The notes under the pieces were generated by a model that did not search any database, was not told where the DNA came from, and saw nothing but the letters and a program-made list of their open reading frames with translations. A stretch of 64,000 nucleotides of DNA from Aestuariibacter salexigens DSM 15300 (lineage in GTDB: Bacteria; Pseudomonadota; Gammaproteobacteria; Enterobacterales; Alteromonadaceae), in assembly GCF_000429145.1 (NCBI RefSeq), contig NZ_AUBH01000001.1:62001-126000 (forward strand), given 5' to 3'. Shown here piece by piece: positions 54,737-63,625 of the stretch. Position numbers and translations under genes: made by a program. The stretch's first letter is position 1. Each line of letters starts with the position of its first letter.

Positions 54737-54771
54737 CTAATCCGCCATGACCACCACGTCATTTGCATTAA

Positions 54772-55926
54772 TCAAGAAATCAGTGATGCAATATCCCTGC
54801 TGATCACTTCTTTCATAATTTCATTGGTGCCACCATAGATCTTCTGGACTCTGGCATCGACATAAAATCTGGAAATAGGGTACTCACGCATGTAGCCGTA
54901 ACCGCCGAACATCTGCAACGCCTCGTCAATCACATCGCATTCCATCTCGGTGCAGACGTACTTTGCCATACTGGCCTCTGCGGCACTGAGCTCTCTGGCC
55001 ATGAGCTTTTCTTTATAGCGTTCTACTAACACGCGGTGAGTCTCGGTTTTTGAATACATCTCAGCCAGTTTAAAACGAATATCCTGCAGTGCCGCTAACG
55101 GCTGTCCAAAGGCCTTACGTTCATTCACGTATTCAACCGCAAGCTTGAGTGCGCCTTCGGCATGGGCAACAGCGCCGCAGGCCAGTGCCAGACGCTCACG
55201 AGGCAACTCTGTCATCAACGCGATAAAACCCTGATTCTCTTTGCCAAGGAGCGCATCCTTATTAAGCTCAACATCTTCGAAAAATAGTTCAGATGTGTCA
55301 CCGGCGTGCTGACCCATTTTGTCCAGATTCTGACCCCTTGAGAAACCCTTGGCATCACCCTCGACCAGAAACAGGCTGATACCTTTGGCTGCTTTTACAT
55401 TCATGTCGGTGCGCGCAGCGACAATATATAACGACGCGTTCTGACCATTAGTAATAAAGGTTTTTGAGCCATTTAACAGATAGTTGTCGCCAACCTGACG
55501 GGCGTTGCTTTTCATGCCTTGCAGATCACTGCCTGCAGCGGGCTCAGTCATGCAGATTGCGCCAATGCACTCTCCGCTTACCATGGCTGGCAGGTACTGC
55601 TGCTTTTGCGCTTCACTGCCCATATTCAGAATGTAGTGGGCACAGATATCAGCATGCACCGTGACATTGGTGCTCAATGCGAAAAAACCGGCCCTGGCAA
55701 GCTCTTCACCCACGACCATGTTGAATCGGAAATCTACACCAACACCACCATACTGCTCAGGAATATCGCAGCACAGCAGTCCCTGTTCGCCCATTTTTCG
55801 CCACAACGAAGTGGGGATGATTTTATCTTTTTCCCATTGTTCATAATGTGGGGCGACTTCGTAGGCCAGAAAATCTCTGACCATATCGCGGAATAGCGAA
55901 AGTTCCTGATTGTCTGTTGATTGCAT
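54772..55926 (-). CDS. Acyl-CoA dehydrogenase
   Basis: FAD-dependent dehydrogenase of 384 residues that oxidises acyl-CoA in fatty- or branched-chain breakdown. ATG at 55926 is chosen because it starts MQSTDNQELSLF, typical of the family; the frame to 55944 adds six residues. ICMTEPAAGSDLQGMKSNA and YFITNGQN-like TFITNGQNASLY bind FAD and substrate. The C-terminal IYGGTNEIMKEVI has Gly where short-chain enzymes have the catalytic Glu, as in long-chain and isovaleryl-CoA types, where the base is in helix G (here near PRERL). Last of a possible trp-yciI-arfB-acyl-CoA run. Confidence 0.92.
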   Translation of the reverse strand: MQSTDNQELSLFRDMVRDFLAYEVAPHYEQWEKDKIIPTSLWRKMGEQGLLCCDIPEQYGGVGVDFRFNMVVGEELARAGFFALSTNVTVHADICAHYILNMGSEAQKQQYLPAMVSGECIGAICMTEPAAGSDLQGMKSNARQVGDNYLLNGSKTFITNGQNASLYIVAARTDMNVKAAKGISLFLVEGDAKGFSRGQNLDKMGQHAGDTSELFFEDVELNKDALLGKENQGFIALMTELPRERLALACGAVAHAEGALKLAVEYVNERKAFGQPLAALQDIRFKLAEMYSKTETHRVLVERYKEKLMARELSAAEASMAKYVCTEMECDVIDEALQMFGGYGYMREYPISRFYVDARVQKIYGGTNEIMKEVISRDIASLIS

Positions 55927-55955
55927 GTAGAAACACCGTAGCACAATTGGTTAAG

Positions 55956-56369
55956 TTACAGATCTATCTTACCCCTAAGCTGCTTTTTTCGGGCATCTTT
56001 TTTCTTACCATCCAGGCGTTTCTTCTGCGAGGCGCGGGTCGGTTTGGTGGGTTTGCGCTTTTTTTGCTTCCGCGTGGCGGACAACACAAGATCGCTAAGG
56101 CGTTTAATCGCGTCTTCGCGATTCGCCTCCTGCGTACGAAACTGCTGTGCCTTTATTACAATCACGCCGTCCTTGCTGAGTCGGCTATCGTGCAACTGTA
56201 ATATGGATTGTTTGATATCATCTGGCAGAGAAGACGCCATAACATCGAAGCGAAGATGAATGGCACTGGAAACCTTATTAACGTTTTGCCCGCCCGCACC
56301 CTGAGCCCGAATGGCAGACAGCTGTACTTCCTCATCTTCTAGGCTTAGGGAGGGGCTAATAATGATCAT
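55956..56369 (-). CDS. arfB: Alternative ribosome-rescue factor ArfB (YaeJ)
   Basis: A 137-residue peptidyl-tRNA hydrolase with the GGQ motif (AQGAGGQNVNKV, residues ~22-33) that releases peptides from stalled ribosomes. The basic C-terminal tail (RKQKKRKPTKPTRASQKKRLDGKKK) enters the empty mRNA channel, as in E. coli ArfB. It lies 3 nt after yciI and may belong to the same transcript as the trp genes. Confidence 0.93.
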   Translation of the reverse strand: MIIISPSLSLEDEEVQLSAIRAQGAGGQNVNKVSSAIHLRFDVMASSLPDDIKQSILQLHDSRLSKDGVIVIKAQQFRTQEANREDAIKRLSDLVLSATRKQKKRKPTKPTRASQKKRLDGKKKDARKKQLRGKIDL

Positions 56370-56372
56370 TTG

Positions 56373-56672
56373 TTAGGGCAGCACTTTTTTGTAAGGCTTA
56401 ACCGTCACTCTCGCATATACGCCGGCTTCCAGATAGGGATCGGCATCGGCCCACTTTTTCGCGTCATCCAGTGATACAAACTCGGCCACTACCATGGAGC
56501 CCGTAAACCCAGCGTCACCGGGGTCGTCGCTGTCAATCGCCGGATTGGGACCGGCAATAAGCAGTCGGCCCTGTTCTTTTAGCACCTGCAGGCGAGCAAG
56601 ATGGGCAGCACGGGTTTGCTTACGCAATGGCAGGCTGTTCTCCACGTCTTCAGCGACAATCATATACCACAT
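56373..56672 (-). CDS. yciI: YciI family protein
   Basis: A 99-residue YCII-domain protein ([16 protein letters not shown]...[19 protein letters not shown]...[17 protein letters not shown]). The conserved His and Asp of the fold are in AAHLARL and ADADPYL. Its function in the cell is not known; E. coli yciI is also close to the trp operon. It follows trpA by 13 nt. Confidence 0.92.
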   Translation of the reverse strand: MWYMIVAEDVENSLPLRKQTRAAHLARLQVLKEQGRLLIAGPNPAIDSDDPGDAGFTGSMVVAEFVSLDDAKKWADADPYLEAGVYARVTVKPYKKVLP

Positions 56673-56685
56673 TGTTATGGAGCTC

Positions 56686-57492
56686 CTATTTGGCAGTCGC
56701 CGCCTTCATCCCACGCACAAATTCAGTCAATGCATTGAGCATAGCAGGGACATCGTCTAGATATTTTTCAACGATATTAACCGTCGCCGAACCCGAAATT
56801 GCGCCAGCCGCGCCCGCAGCGATGGCATTGGCAACCTGCTCTGGCGTGGATATCCCGAAGCCCAACAGGGGGGGCGCTACCTGATATTTGGTTAACTGCT
56901 CCACCAGCTCAGTGGCGGGCATGGTTGCGGCGGTCTCCGCCCCCGTGACACCGGCTCTGCCCAGCAGATAGGTATAACCTCGAGACTTTTCGCCAATTTG
57001 TTTAAGGGTGTCCTCACTGGCGTTAGGCGGTGCAATCAGTATCTGTTGGATACCATGCTGCTGTGCGACGGCAATAAATCGATCGGCTTCACGCAGAGGA
57101 ACATCGGCTATCAAAATAGAGTCCACGCCAGCCTCTGCCGCTTTTGCATAAAATCCATCGAGTCCGGCTGCTAGCACCAGGTTGGAATACAGCAATAAGC
57201 CAATTGGAATATCTGGGTGAGACGCTCTTACCTGACGCAGAATATCAAAACAGTCAGCAGGGCGTATTTTGTTACCTAATGCACGAATACTGGCTTTTTG
57301 AATTGTCGGACCGTCTGCGATGGGGTCCGAGTAGGGAATGCCAAGCTCCAGCGCGTCTGCGCCACCGGCAATCAGGGCTTCGATAATGTGCAGTGAAGTT
57401 TGCTTATCTGGGTCGCCCAGCATCACGAAGGGAACAAACGCGCCTTCGTTTTTCTGTCCCAGGCGCTCGAACATTGTTTCGTAACGGCTCAT
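56686..57492 (-). CDS. trpA: Tryptophan synthase alpha subunit
   Basis: Cleaves indole-3-glycerol phosphate to indole and glyceraldehyde 3-phosphate (268 residues). [36 protein letters not shown] (catalytic Glu and Asp) and [13 protein letters not shown] mark the family; [10 protein letters not shown] is near the end. It overlaps trpB by 4 nt and works in an alpha2-beta2 complex with it. Confidence 0.97.
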   Translation of the reverse strand: MSRYETMFERLGQKNEGAFVPFVMLGDPDKQTSLHIIEALIAGGADALELGIPYSDPIADGPTIQKASIRALGNKIRPADCFDILRQVRASHPDIPIGLLLYSNLVLAAGLDGFYAKAAEAGVDSILIADVPLREADRFIAVAQQHGIQQILIAPPNASEDTLKQIGEKSRGYTYLLGRAGVTGAETAATMPATELVEQLTKYQVAPPLLGFGISTPEQVANAIAAGAAGAISGSATVNIVEKYLDDVPAMLNALTEFVRGMKAATAK

Positions 57493-58673
57493 GGTTGTTG
57501 GTCTCCCAGAATGTTATGGACATGAGCGAGATCTTTATCGCCGCGGCCAGACAGGTTCACCACAATGATGGTTTCTTTCTCTGCCTCGTCTGCCATATTT
57601 AACGCGTGTGCCAGAGCATGCGCAGTTTCCAGTGCGCAAATAATGCCTTCTTTTCTGGCCAGTAATTGCAGCGCATTAAGCGCTTCCTGATCGGTCGCGG
57701 CAACATATTCAGCGCGGCCAATATCATGCAGGTAAGCATGCTGTGGCCCAACTGCCGGATAGTCCAGCCCGGCTGACACCGAATATGACTCTTCTATCTG
57801 GCCGTCGCTGTCCTGCATGATGTAACTGTACGCGCCGTGTAAGATGCCTTTTGAGCCTGTCGAGATGGCTGCACCGTGCTCGTGAGTATGTAGCCCTTTA
57901 CCAGCAGGCTCTACACCCACTAGTCTGACCGAGGGTTCATCAATGAAGTCGGCAAACATGCCAATCGCATTAGAACCACCGCCCACACAGGCAACGACAG
58001 CATCTGGCAAACGCCCTTCTTTTTGCATAATTTGCGCACGGGTTTCTTCGCCAATCATACGGTGATATTCACGCACGATGGTAGGAAATGGATGAGGTCC
58101 TGCTGCGGTGCCCAGCAAGTAGTGCGCTTTGTCATAATTGGCTGACCAGTCTCGCATTGCCTCGTTAACCGCATCTTTCAGCGTACCTGAGCCTGAATTC
58201 ACCGGGATCACTTCGGCACCCATCAAGCGCATTCTGAACACATTGGGTGCCTGTCTCTCGACATCTTTTGCGCCCATGTAAATGCGCGCCTTCAAACCCA
58301 TTAATGCGCAGGCGAGGGCGGTTGCCACACCGTGCTGACCGGCTCCGGTTTCAGCGATGACTTCGGTTTTACCCATTCGCTTGGTCAGCAAGGCCTGCCC
58401 CAGCACCTGGTTGGTTTTATGCGCGCCACCATGTAGCAGGTCCTCGCGCTTAAGGTACAATTTAACCAATGGGTTACTTACGATATTTCTGCACTTGGTC
58501 ATTGCCGTAGGACGACCGGCATAGTCGGTCAACAGACTCATGAATTCCTGTTTAAATGCCTCGTCCTGCTGTGCGTCAAGAAACGCCTGTTCAAGTTGAT
58601 CAAGTGCCGGGATCAGCAACTCGGGCACGTACATGCCACCGTAGTCACCAAATTTACTGTCTAAGTGATTCAT
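57489..58673 (-). CDS. trpB: Tryptophan synthase beta subunit
   Basis: PLP-dependent condensation of indole with serine (394 residues). The N-terminus [16 protein letters not shown] and the PLP lysine in [15 protein letters not shown] are typical; [13 protein letters not shown] binds the phosphate. It lies 18 nt after trpCF. Confidence 0.98.
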   Translation of the reverse strand: MNHLDSKFGDYGGMYVPELLIPALDQLEQAFLDAQQDEAFKQEFMSLLTDYAGRPTAMTKCRNIVSNPLVKLYLKREDLLHGGAHKTNQVLGQALLTKRMGKTEVIAETGAGQHGVATALACALMGLKARIYMGAKDVERQAPNVFRMRLMGAEVIPVNSGSGTLKDAVNEAMRDWSANYDKAHYLLGTAAGPHPFPTIVREYHRMIGEETRAQIMQKEGRLPDAVVACVGGGSNAIGMFADFIDEPSVRLVGVEPAGKGLHTHEHGAAISTGSKGILHGAYSYIMQDSDGQIEESYSVSAGLDYPAVGPQHAYLHDIGRAEYVAATDQEALNALQLLARKEGIICALETAHALAHALNMADEAEKETIIVVNLSGRGDKDLAHVHNILGDQQP

Positions 58674-58691
58674 AATTTGTCGCTTTTCGGA

Positions 58692-60074
58692 TTAATAGCT
58701 TCGCAAGGCAACAAATGCCTGCTTAAGTTTGTTCATATCTTTGATCCCTGGCGATGATTCCACGCCGGAGTTCAGGTCCAGCACGCCAGCGGTGCGTTGG
58801 CGCGCGCCAACAATGTTGTCAGCATTTATACCACCGGCCAGAACCAGATCTTTTCTATCTTGCAGACCATCCAGCAAACGCCAGTCGAATGACTGGCCTG
58901 TGCCGCCTGTTTTATTGCCTACTTTGCAGTCCAGCAAAAAACGGTCAACCTGTTTTTCGTCCATGGCCGGAAGGTTATCGACAATCCCTCGTGCCAGCCA
59001 GATCTCACAACCATCAGGTAACAGGGGACGCAGTGTGTCAATGTACTGCTGGTCCTCCCTGCCATGCAGCTGCACAGCGGCAAGTCCTAGCGCCGCGGCA
59101 TATTCAGCCACTTGACGCTCTGGTGCATTGACAAAAACACCCACATAATTGAATGGGACCGCAGCCACAATATCCTGAGCCTGCTCTAACGAGATAGCGC
59201 GCTCTGACGCCGGTGCAAAAATCAAGCCCATAAAGCTGACCGGCATAGATGCCACGCTTTTGGCGTCGCGAGGACGGGTAATACCACACACTTTCACCGC
59301 ACCATACACTAAATCTTTGACAGCCTGGGCTAGATTTTCCTGAGCCATCAGGGCGCTGCCAACCAAAAAGCCATCTGCAAGTGGCGCTAGCCTGCGGATA
59401 TCCTGATGGGTGTAAATGCCAGACTCGCTGATGATCAGACATTCATGCCCTGATGCCTTTATCATCGGTGCCAGTTGCTCTGTGGTCGCCAAATCGGTGC
59501 TCAAGTCTCTGAGGTTGCGATTGTTGATACCGATAATCCTGGCTTTTAAGCGAATCGCGCGCTGCGTTTCTTCCAGATTGCTAACCTCGGTCAGGACATC
59601 CAGTCGCAGGCTTTCTGCAATCTCGGCCATTTCAATGTATTGCTCATCATCTAGCACTGAAAGCATCAACAGGATCGCATCAGCGTTGTGGTAGCGGGCC
59701 AGATAAACCTGATAGGGATCGCAGAAGAAATCTTTATTTAACACCGGTTGCGAGACTCGTTCCCTAACATAGCGCAGGTAATCAAAACTTCCCTGAAAAT
59801 ATTTCTCGTCGGTAAGGACCGAAATACAGGCAGCATGGGGTTTGTACGCCGTAATGATCTCATCCAGGTTGAAGTTCTCGCGGATCAGTCCCTTTGAAGG
59901 TGAGGCCTTTTTACATTCAAAAATGTAGCCGCTGTGTTGTTGCGCCAGCGCGTCGTAAAAACTGCGCTCGGAGGGCGTCAGATTCGCGCGCACCTTATCC
60001 AGCGGCAACGACGCTTTGAGTGCGATAAGCTCCTGGCGTTTGTCCTCAACAATTTTTTCTAGCACATTGGCCAT
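58692..60074 (-). CDS. trpCF: Fused indole-3-glycerol phosphate synthase / phosphoribosylanthranilate isomerase
   Basis: A 460-residue bifunctional enzyme as in enterobacteria. TrpC part: ~1-255 (VLEKIVEDKRQEL, FECKKASPSKG, VLNKDFFCDPYQVYLAR, IGINNRNLRD). TrpF part: ~258-460 (VCGITRPRDAKSV with catalytic Cys, VGVFVNAP, VQLHGRED, LAGGINADNI). ATG at 60074 overlaps the trpD stop (TAATG); the longer frame to 60191 is an artefact of reading through trpD. Confidence 0.97.
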   Translation of the reverse strand: MANVLEKIVEDKRQELIALKASLPLDKVRANLTPSERSFYDALAQQHSGYIFECKKASPSKGLIRENFNLDEIITAYKPHAACISVLTDEKYFQGSFDYLRYVRERVSQPVLNKDFFCDPYQVYLARYHNADAILLMLSVLDDEQYIEMAEIAESLRLDVLTEVSNLEETQRAIRLKARIIGINNRNLRDLSTDLATTEQLAPMIKASGHECLIISESGIYTHQDIRRLAPLADGFLVGSALMAQENLAQAVKDLVYGAVKVCGITRPRDAKSVASMPVSFMGLIFAPASERAISLEQAQDIVAAVPFNYVGVFVNAPERQVAEYAAALGLAAVQLHGREDQQYIDTLRPLLPDGCEIWLARGIVDNLPAMDEKQVDRFLLDCKVGNKTGGTGQSFDWRLLDGLQDRKDLVLAGGINADNIVGARQRTAGVLDLNSGVESSPGIKDMNKLKQAFVALRSY

Positions 60075-61096
60075 TATAGGCCCTCCTGACTTAATGTAGC
60101 GGCGCTGCGTATGGTGGCTAGGGCGCGGCCAGTATGCATTGCCTCTCTTGCTATATCTGCAGCCTGCTTTAAATCGCGGGCAGCACCACACAACAGCAGC
60201 AATAAACCGGCGTTCATGGCGATGGCCGCTTCATGTGCCGCCTTACCTTTACCGCTTAGTACCTCAGTGATAAGCATATGATTGTGTTGTGGATCACCAC
60301 CGGCCAGTTCGTCCAACTTATATTCTTTCAATCCAAAATCGCTCGGACTGATTTGTAACTGGTTTATCACGCCATTATCGAGCTCCACAATATCCGATGG
60401 ACCGTGCAACGCCAACTCGTCCAACCCGCTACCGTGCACGACTACGGCGCGCTTATGACCGAGCAGCTTAAGCGTTTGTGCATAAGGTTTGAGGAGTTCC
60501 GGCCTATACACACCCAGCATGCTGTGTGAGGGTTTCGACGGATTTGCCAGGGGGCCAAGAATGTTGAACAGTGTCCGGGTTTTTAATGCGCCCCGCACTG
60601 GCATGGCATGACGCACACCGGGGTGGTAAACGGGCGCAAACAGAAAACAAAATTTGCTTTTATCAAGACATCGCCTTGCAGTCTCAGGCGACATGTCCAG
60701 TTTCATATCAAACATCGCGAAGAGATCGGCCGATCCTGATTTACTGGATACGCTACGATTACCGTGTTTGGCAACCGGTACCCCACAGCTCGCCACAACA
60801 ATCGCAGCTGCACTGGAGATATTAATAGTGTTGTGGCCGTCACCGCCAGTACCGACAATGTCTGCAAAAGCATAGTCAGGTCGAGGAAACGCGGTGGCCT
60901 CGTTAACCATTGCTGCTGCTGCACCGGCAATTTCATCGGGCGTCTCACCTTTCATTTTTAGCGCAATAAGCAGTGAAGCCAAAAGCACAGGTTCCAACTC
61001 CCCGCGCATGACCTGTGTAAATAGCGCCTGTGCCTGAGCCTGACTCAGTGGTTGTTGTTGATAAAGCACTTCCAGACTTGGATGCACGTCACTCAT
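60074..61096 (-). CDS. trpD: Anthranilate phosphoribosyltransferase
   Basis: Transfers phosphoribose from PRPP to anthranilate (340 residues). The PRPP-binding motif is [16 protein letters not shown] (~residues 79-94), followed by [18 protein letters not shown] and [19 protein letters not shown]. Overlaps trpG by 4 nt and trpCF by 3 nt. The glutamine amidotransferase domain fused to it in E. coli is here a separate gene, trpG. Confidence 0.97.
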   Translation of the reverse strand: MSDVHPSLEVLYQQQPLSQAQAQALFTQVMRGELEPVLLASLLIALKMKGETPDEIAGAAAAMVNEATAFPRPDYAFADIVGTGGDGHNTINISSAAAIVVASCGVPVAKHGNRSVSSKSGSADLFAMFDMKLDMSPETARRCLDKSKFCFLFAPVYHPGVRHAMPVRGALKTRTLFNILGPLANPSKPSHSMLGVYRPELLKPYAQTLKLLGHKRAVVVHGSGLDELALHGPSDIVELDNGVINQLQISPSDFGLKEYKLDELAGGDPQHNHMLITEVLSGKGKAAHEAAIAMNAGLLLLLCGAARDLKQAADIAREAMHTGRALATIRSAATLSQEGL

Positions 61097-61701
61097 GCCG
61101 GTGTCTCCCTGTGAATTAGATAATCTACACTTTGTGCGAGTAACTGACTGCCCTTGGACGTCAGTATAGATTCTGGATGAAATTGAAAGCCAAGCATGTT
61201 GTCCTGCTGGTGGTACACCGCCATCGGAATGTCCTCCACGTGGGCCAGCTGGGTCAGGCTAGAAGGCAGAATGGTGGCCATCAGAGAATGGTATCGTGCC
61301 ACGGGAAGCGGGTTATCTAAACCGGCAAAAATGGGATGTGGCTGTACTTCTATAAGCGATGATTTACCGTGCATGACGCTTGTTGCTCTGCCTACTTCCC
61401 CTCCGTAGTGCTCGACGATGGCCTGATGACCCAAACAAATGCCCAGTACCGGATATTTGCCCTGTACGGCTTTTAAAAGGGCGGGCATGCAGCCGGCGTC
61501 CTGCGGTGCACCGGGGCCCGGAGATAACATCACCAATGGCGTCGAGGTATCTGATACGCTGCCCAGGTAATCCATTACAACATGTTCGGGGACGGTGTTG
61601 CGGAACACGGTAAGCGTGAGCCCCAGGCTGCGCAGCTCGTCTACCAGGTTATAGGTAAAGGAGTCTACATTATCTAGCAATACGACATGTGATGACTTCA
61701 C
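61093..61701 (-). CDS. trpG: Anthranilate synthase component II (glutamine amidotransferase)
   Basis: A 202-residue class I amidotransferase that delivers ammonia to TrpE. Catalytic Cys in [14 protein letters not shown], His/Glu in FQFHPESIL; oxyanion region [12 protein letters not shown]. It is a stand-alone protein, unlike the TrpGD fusion of E. coli. It overlaps trpE and trpD by 4 nt each. Confidence 0.96.
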   Translation of the reverse strand: MKSSHVVLLDNVDSFTYNLVDELRSLGLTLTVFRNTVPEHVVMDYLGSVSDTSTPLVMLSPGPGAPQDAGCMPALLKAVQGKYPVLGICLGHQAIVEHYGGEVGRATSVMHGKSSLIEVQPHPIFAGLDNPLPVARYHSLMATILPSSLTQLAHVEDIPMAVYHQQDNMLGFQFHPESILTSKGSQLLAQSVDYLIHRETPA

Positions 61702-63296
61702 GCGTTGTCCTCCTGTACTGCACTGGCTGCCTGTATAGCACTTATCACCGCCTGTGCTTTGCTGCGTGTTTCATCCGCCTCAGACTGCGGATCAGAATCA
61801 TACACAACGCCTGCGCCAGCCTGTATATAGGCTTTACCCTGTTTTACAAACGCCGAACGAATAACAATACAGGTATCCATATCGCCACTGCCGTTAATGT
61901 AACCAACCGCACCGCCGTAGCTGCCTCTACGGGTTTTTTCAACGTCTCGGATTAGGCCTGCCGCACTGACCTTGGGGGCACCTACCAGTGTGCCCATATT
62001 CATGCAGGCCTGATACGCATGTAATGCATCGAGGTCGTCCCGCAGCACCCCCACTACTCGCGACACCAGGTGCATGACGTGAGAGTAGCGGTCGACTTTC
62101 AACAAATCCTTCACATGGCGTGTGCCCGGCTCACAAACTCGGGCAACGTCATTGCGTGCAAGGTCAACCAGCATAAGATGTTCAGCTTTTTCTTTTTCAT
62201 CCTGTCTTAGCTCAAGTTCAATGCGGCTGTCTAAATCGAGGTTTATTCTGCCATCGGGCCACTTGCCCCGTGCACGGGTTCCGGCTATCGGATAAATCTC
62301 CACTTCCCGACTTTCAGCAGTGTACTTCAGCGCCGACTCAGGTGAAGCACCAAACAGCTGAAAGCCTTTGTCTTTCATAAAAAACATGTAAGGGCTGGGG
62401 TTTTGTGTTTTCAGTTCACGATACGCCATCAATGGAGAAGGACAAGGCAGCGAAAACGTGCGGGAGGGGACGACCTGGAAAATATCGCCAGCAAGGATGT
62501 GCTCCTTTAAATCGTTCACATCATTGCAGAATTGTTCATCGGTTTTGTCACAATCAAGGTGCACCTCAACTGCTTGTGACTGCTCCTGATACAAGCTGGA
62601 TTGCTCTGATTGCAGCTGTTGAGTTATTTGTTCCAGACGCTGTGACACACGAAAGTATTGCTGAGCCACGTCGGGGCCGCTGAATACGTTGCCAATCAGC
62701 TGTGTCGTATGTTGCTGATGGTCAATCTGAATAAGGGTTTCTGCCAGATAAAATACAAAGTCCGGGCAATCATTTAGTCCCGTTGCTACGGTTGGAAGTG
62801 GCTCACATACGGCCAGTAAATCATAGCCAAACACGCCTCCCAGAAACACCGCACTGTCTATCTCTCTAATTGGTTTAACTGAGGTGATGACGGCCCGCAG
62901 GGCATCGAAAACCGTTGTGGCTTTCAAACGCGAATCTTCATCCAGATTGGGATCGATAGTGGCAAAACGCAGCGTGACTGTGTCTTGCTGCTCATACCCT
63001 ACCTCTACCTGTTGGTTCTGAAGCGCATCAAACAGCGGCAGTACGGATTGTCCATTGCTGGTCAGCGCGGTAATGGTCACCTCATTGCCCCAGCACTCCA
63101 GTCGCAAAGCGGCATCCAGCAGGATTAATGATTTGAGATTATCCTTACTGTCTATTTCCGCTGAATCCAGCAACAGCGAGTAGTCCTGATTGGCGGTCAG
63201 TACGGAAAACGCGGCAACGGCGTCTTCAATGTAGGCACATTGAGCGATCAGTGACTCAACTTTTCCTGGTATATCACTTAATTCCGCTAAACTCAT
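61698..63296 (-). CDS. trpE: Anthranilate synthase component I
   Basis: Chorismate-using enzyme (532 residues). The N-terminal regulatory block LLLDSAEIDSKDNLKSL is the tryptophan feedback site (LLES type). The catalytic domain has FQVVPSRTFSLPCPSP, YPIAGTRARGKWPDGR, DLARNDVARVCEPGT and the terminal GAGVVYDSDPQSEADETRSKA. First structural gene after the attenuator; it starts about 80 nt after the leader peptide. Confidence 0.98.
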   Translation of the reverse strand: MSLAELSDIPGKVESLIAQCAYIEDAVAAFSVLTANQDYSLLLDSAEIDSKDNLKSLILLDAALRLECWGNEVTITALTSNGQSVLPLFDALQNQQVEVGYEQQDTVTLRFATIDPNLDEDSRLKATTVFDALRAVITSVKPIREIDSAVFLGGVFGYDLLAVCEPLPTVATGLNDCPDFVFYLAETLIQIDHQQHTTQLIGNVFSGPDVAQQYFRVSQRLEQITQQLQSEQSSLYQEQSQAVEVHLDCDKTDEQFCNDVNDLKEHILAGDIFQVVPSRTFSLPCPSPLMAYRELKTQNPSPYMFFMKDKGFQLFGASPESALKYTAESREVEIYPIAGTRARGKWPDGRINLDLDSRIELELRQDEKEKAEHLMLVDLARNDVARVCEPGTRHVKDLLKVDRYSHVMHLVSRVVGVLRDDLDALHAYQACMNMGTLVGAPKVSAAGLIRDVEKTRRGSYGGAVGYINGSGDMDTCIVIRSAFVKQGKAYIQAGAGVVYDSDPQSEADETRSKAQAVISAIQAASAVQEDNA

Positions 63297-63321
63297 ATCA
63301 TGTTACTTCGTGTAAAAAAGA

Positions 63322-63350
63322 CAAAAAAAAGGCCCGATTTTACGGGCCTA
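63322..63350 (-). terminator. trp attenuator terminator (3:4 hairpin)
   Basis: Minus strand AGGCCCG (63349-63343), 6-nt loop, CGGGCCT (63336-63330), then eight T. Region 3 (AGGCCCG) can also pair with CGGGCTT upstream (63390-63384), the anti-terminator, by 7 bp with one G-U. Confidence 0.93.
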
Positions 63351-63377
63351 ATAAAAAGAGATTTCGCTAACAAAAAA

Positions 63378-63446
63378 TCACCAAAGCCCGTCGGAAGAGA
63401 CGTGCCACCACCAGATATGTTGTGAAGTTGTGATTACTTGTGTCAT
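63378..63446 (-). CDS. trpL: trp leader peptide
   Basis: A 22-residue peptide (MTQVITTSQHIWWWH..., ending in W before TGA). Three Trp codons TGG-TGG-TGG (63413-63405) and a fourth just before the stop set the ribosome stall. It lies before the 1:2 pairing (GCACGTC 63405-63399 with GACGGGC 63392-63386, one mismatch), the 2:3 anti-terminator and the 3:4 terminator. The ribosome binding site is weak. This is complete transcription attenuation of the trp operon. Confidence 0.93.
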   Translation of the reverse strand: MTQVITTSQHIWWWHVSSDGLW

Positions 63447-63504
63447 GAAATCGGAGTAAACCTTGCTGTTCTGACTCTGTTATTAACAACCCGCCTTTTT
63501 TCTC

Positions 63505-63533
63505 TGTAGATGTGGCGTGTTGATGCGTATAAT
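63505..63533 (+). promoter_or_regulatory. Candidate promoter for the PHP-domain gene
   Basis: TGTAGA (63505-63510), 17-nt spacer, perfect TATAAT (63528-63533), 92 nt before the start codon. Overlaps the 5' leader region of the divergent trp operon. Confidence 0.5.
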
Positions 63534-63567
63534 TCTTAGCGATCTTTTCTTCGCGTAAACTATGCAT

Positions 63568-63596
63568 AGGTAAAAGCAAAAGCGCGATGCTGTCAA
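63568..63596 (-). promoter_or_regulatory. trp promoter
   Basis: Minus strand TTGACA (63596-63591), 17-nt spacer, TTACCT (63573-63568), close to the E. coli trp form TTGACA-N17-TTAACT. A perfect 10-bp palindrome CTATGCATAG overlaps its start-site side and is a possible operator. Confidence 0.65.
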
Positions 63597-63625
63597 CCCT
63601 AAATTACGACAAACTAGACTAATTG

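Noticed and set aside
63608-63625. AAACTAGACTAATT as a TrpR operator
   Set aside because: It has CTAG once only and wrong spacing, and lies upstream of the -35 box next to the PHP gene start.
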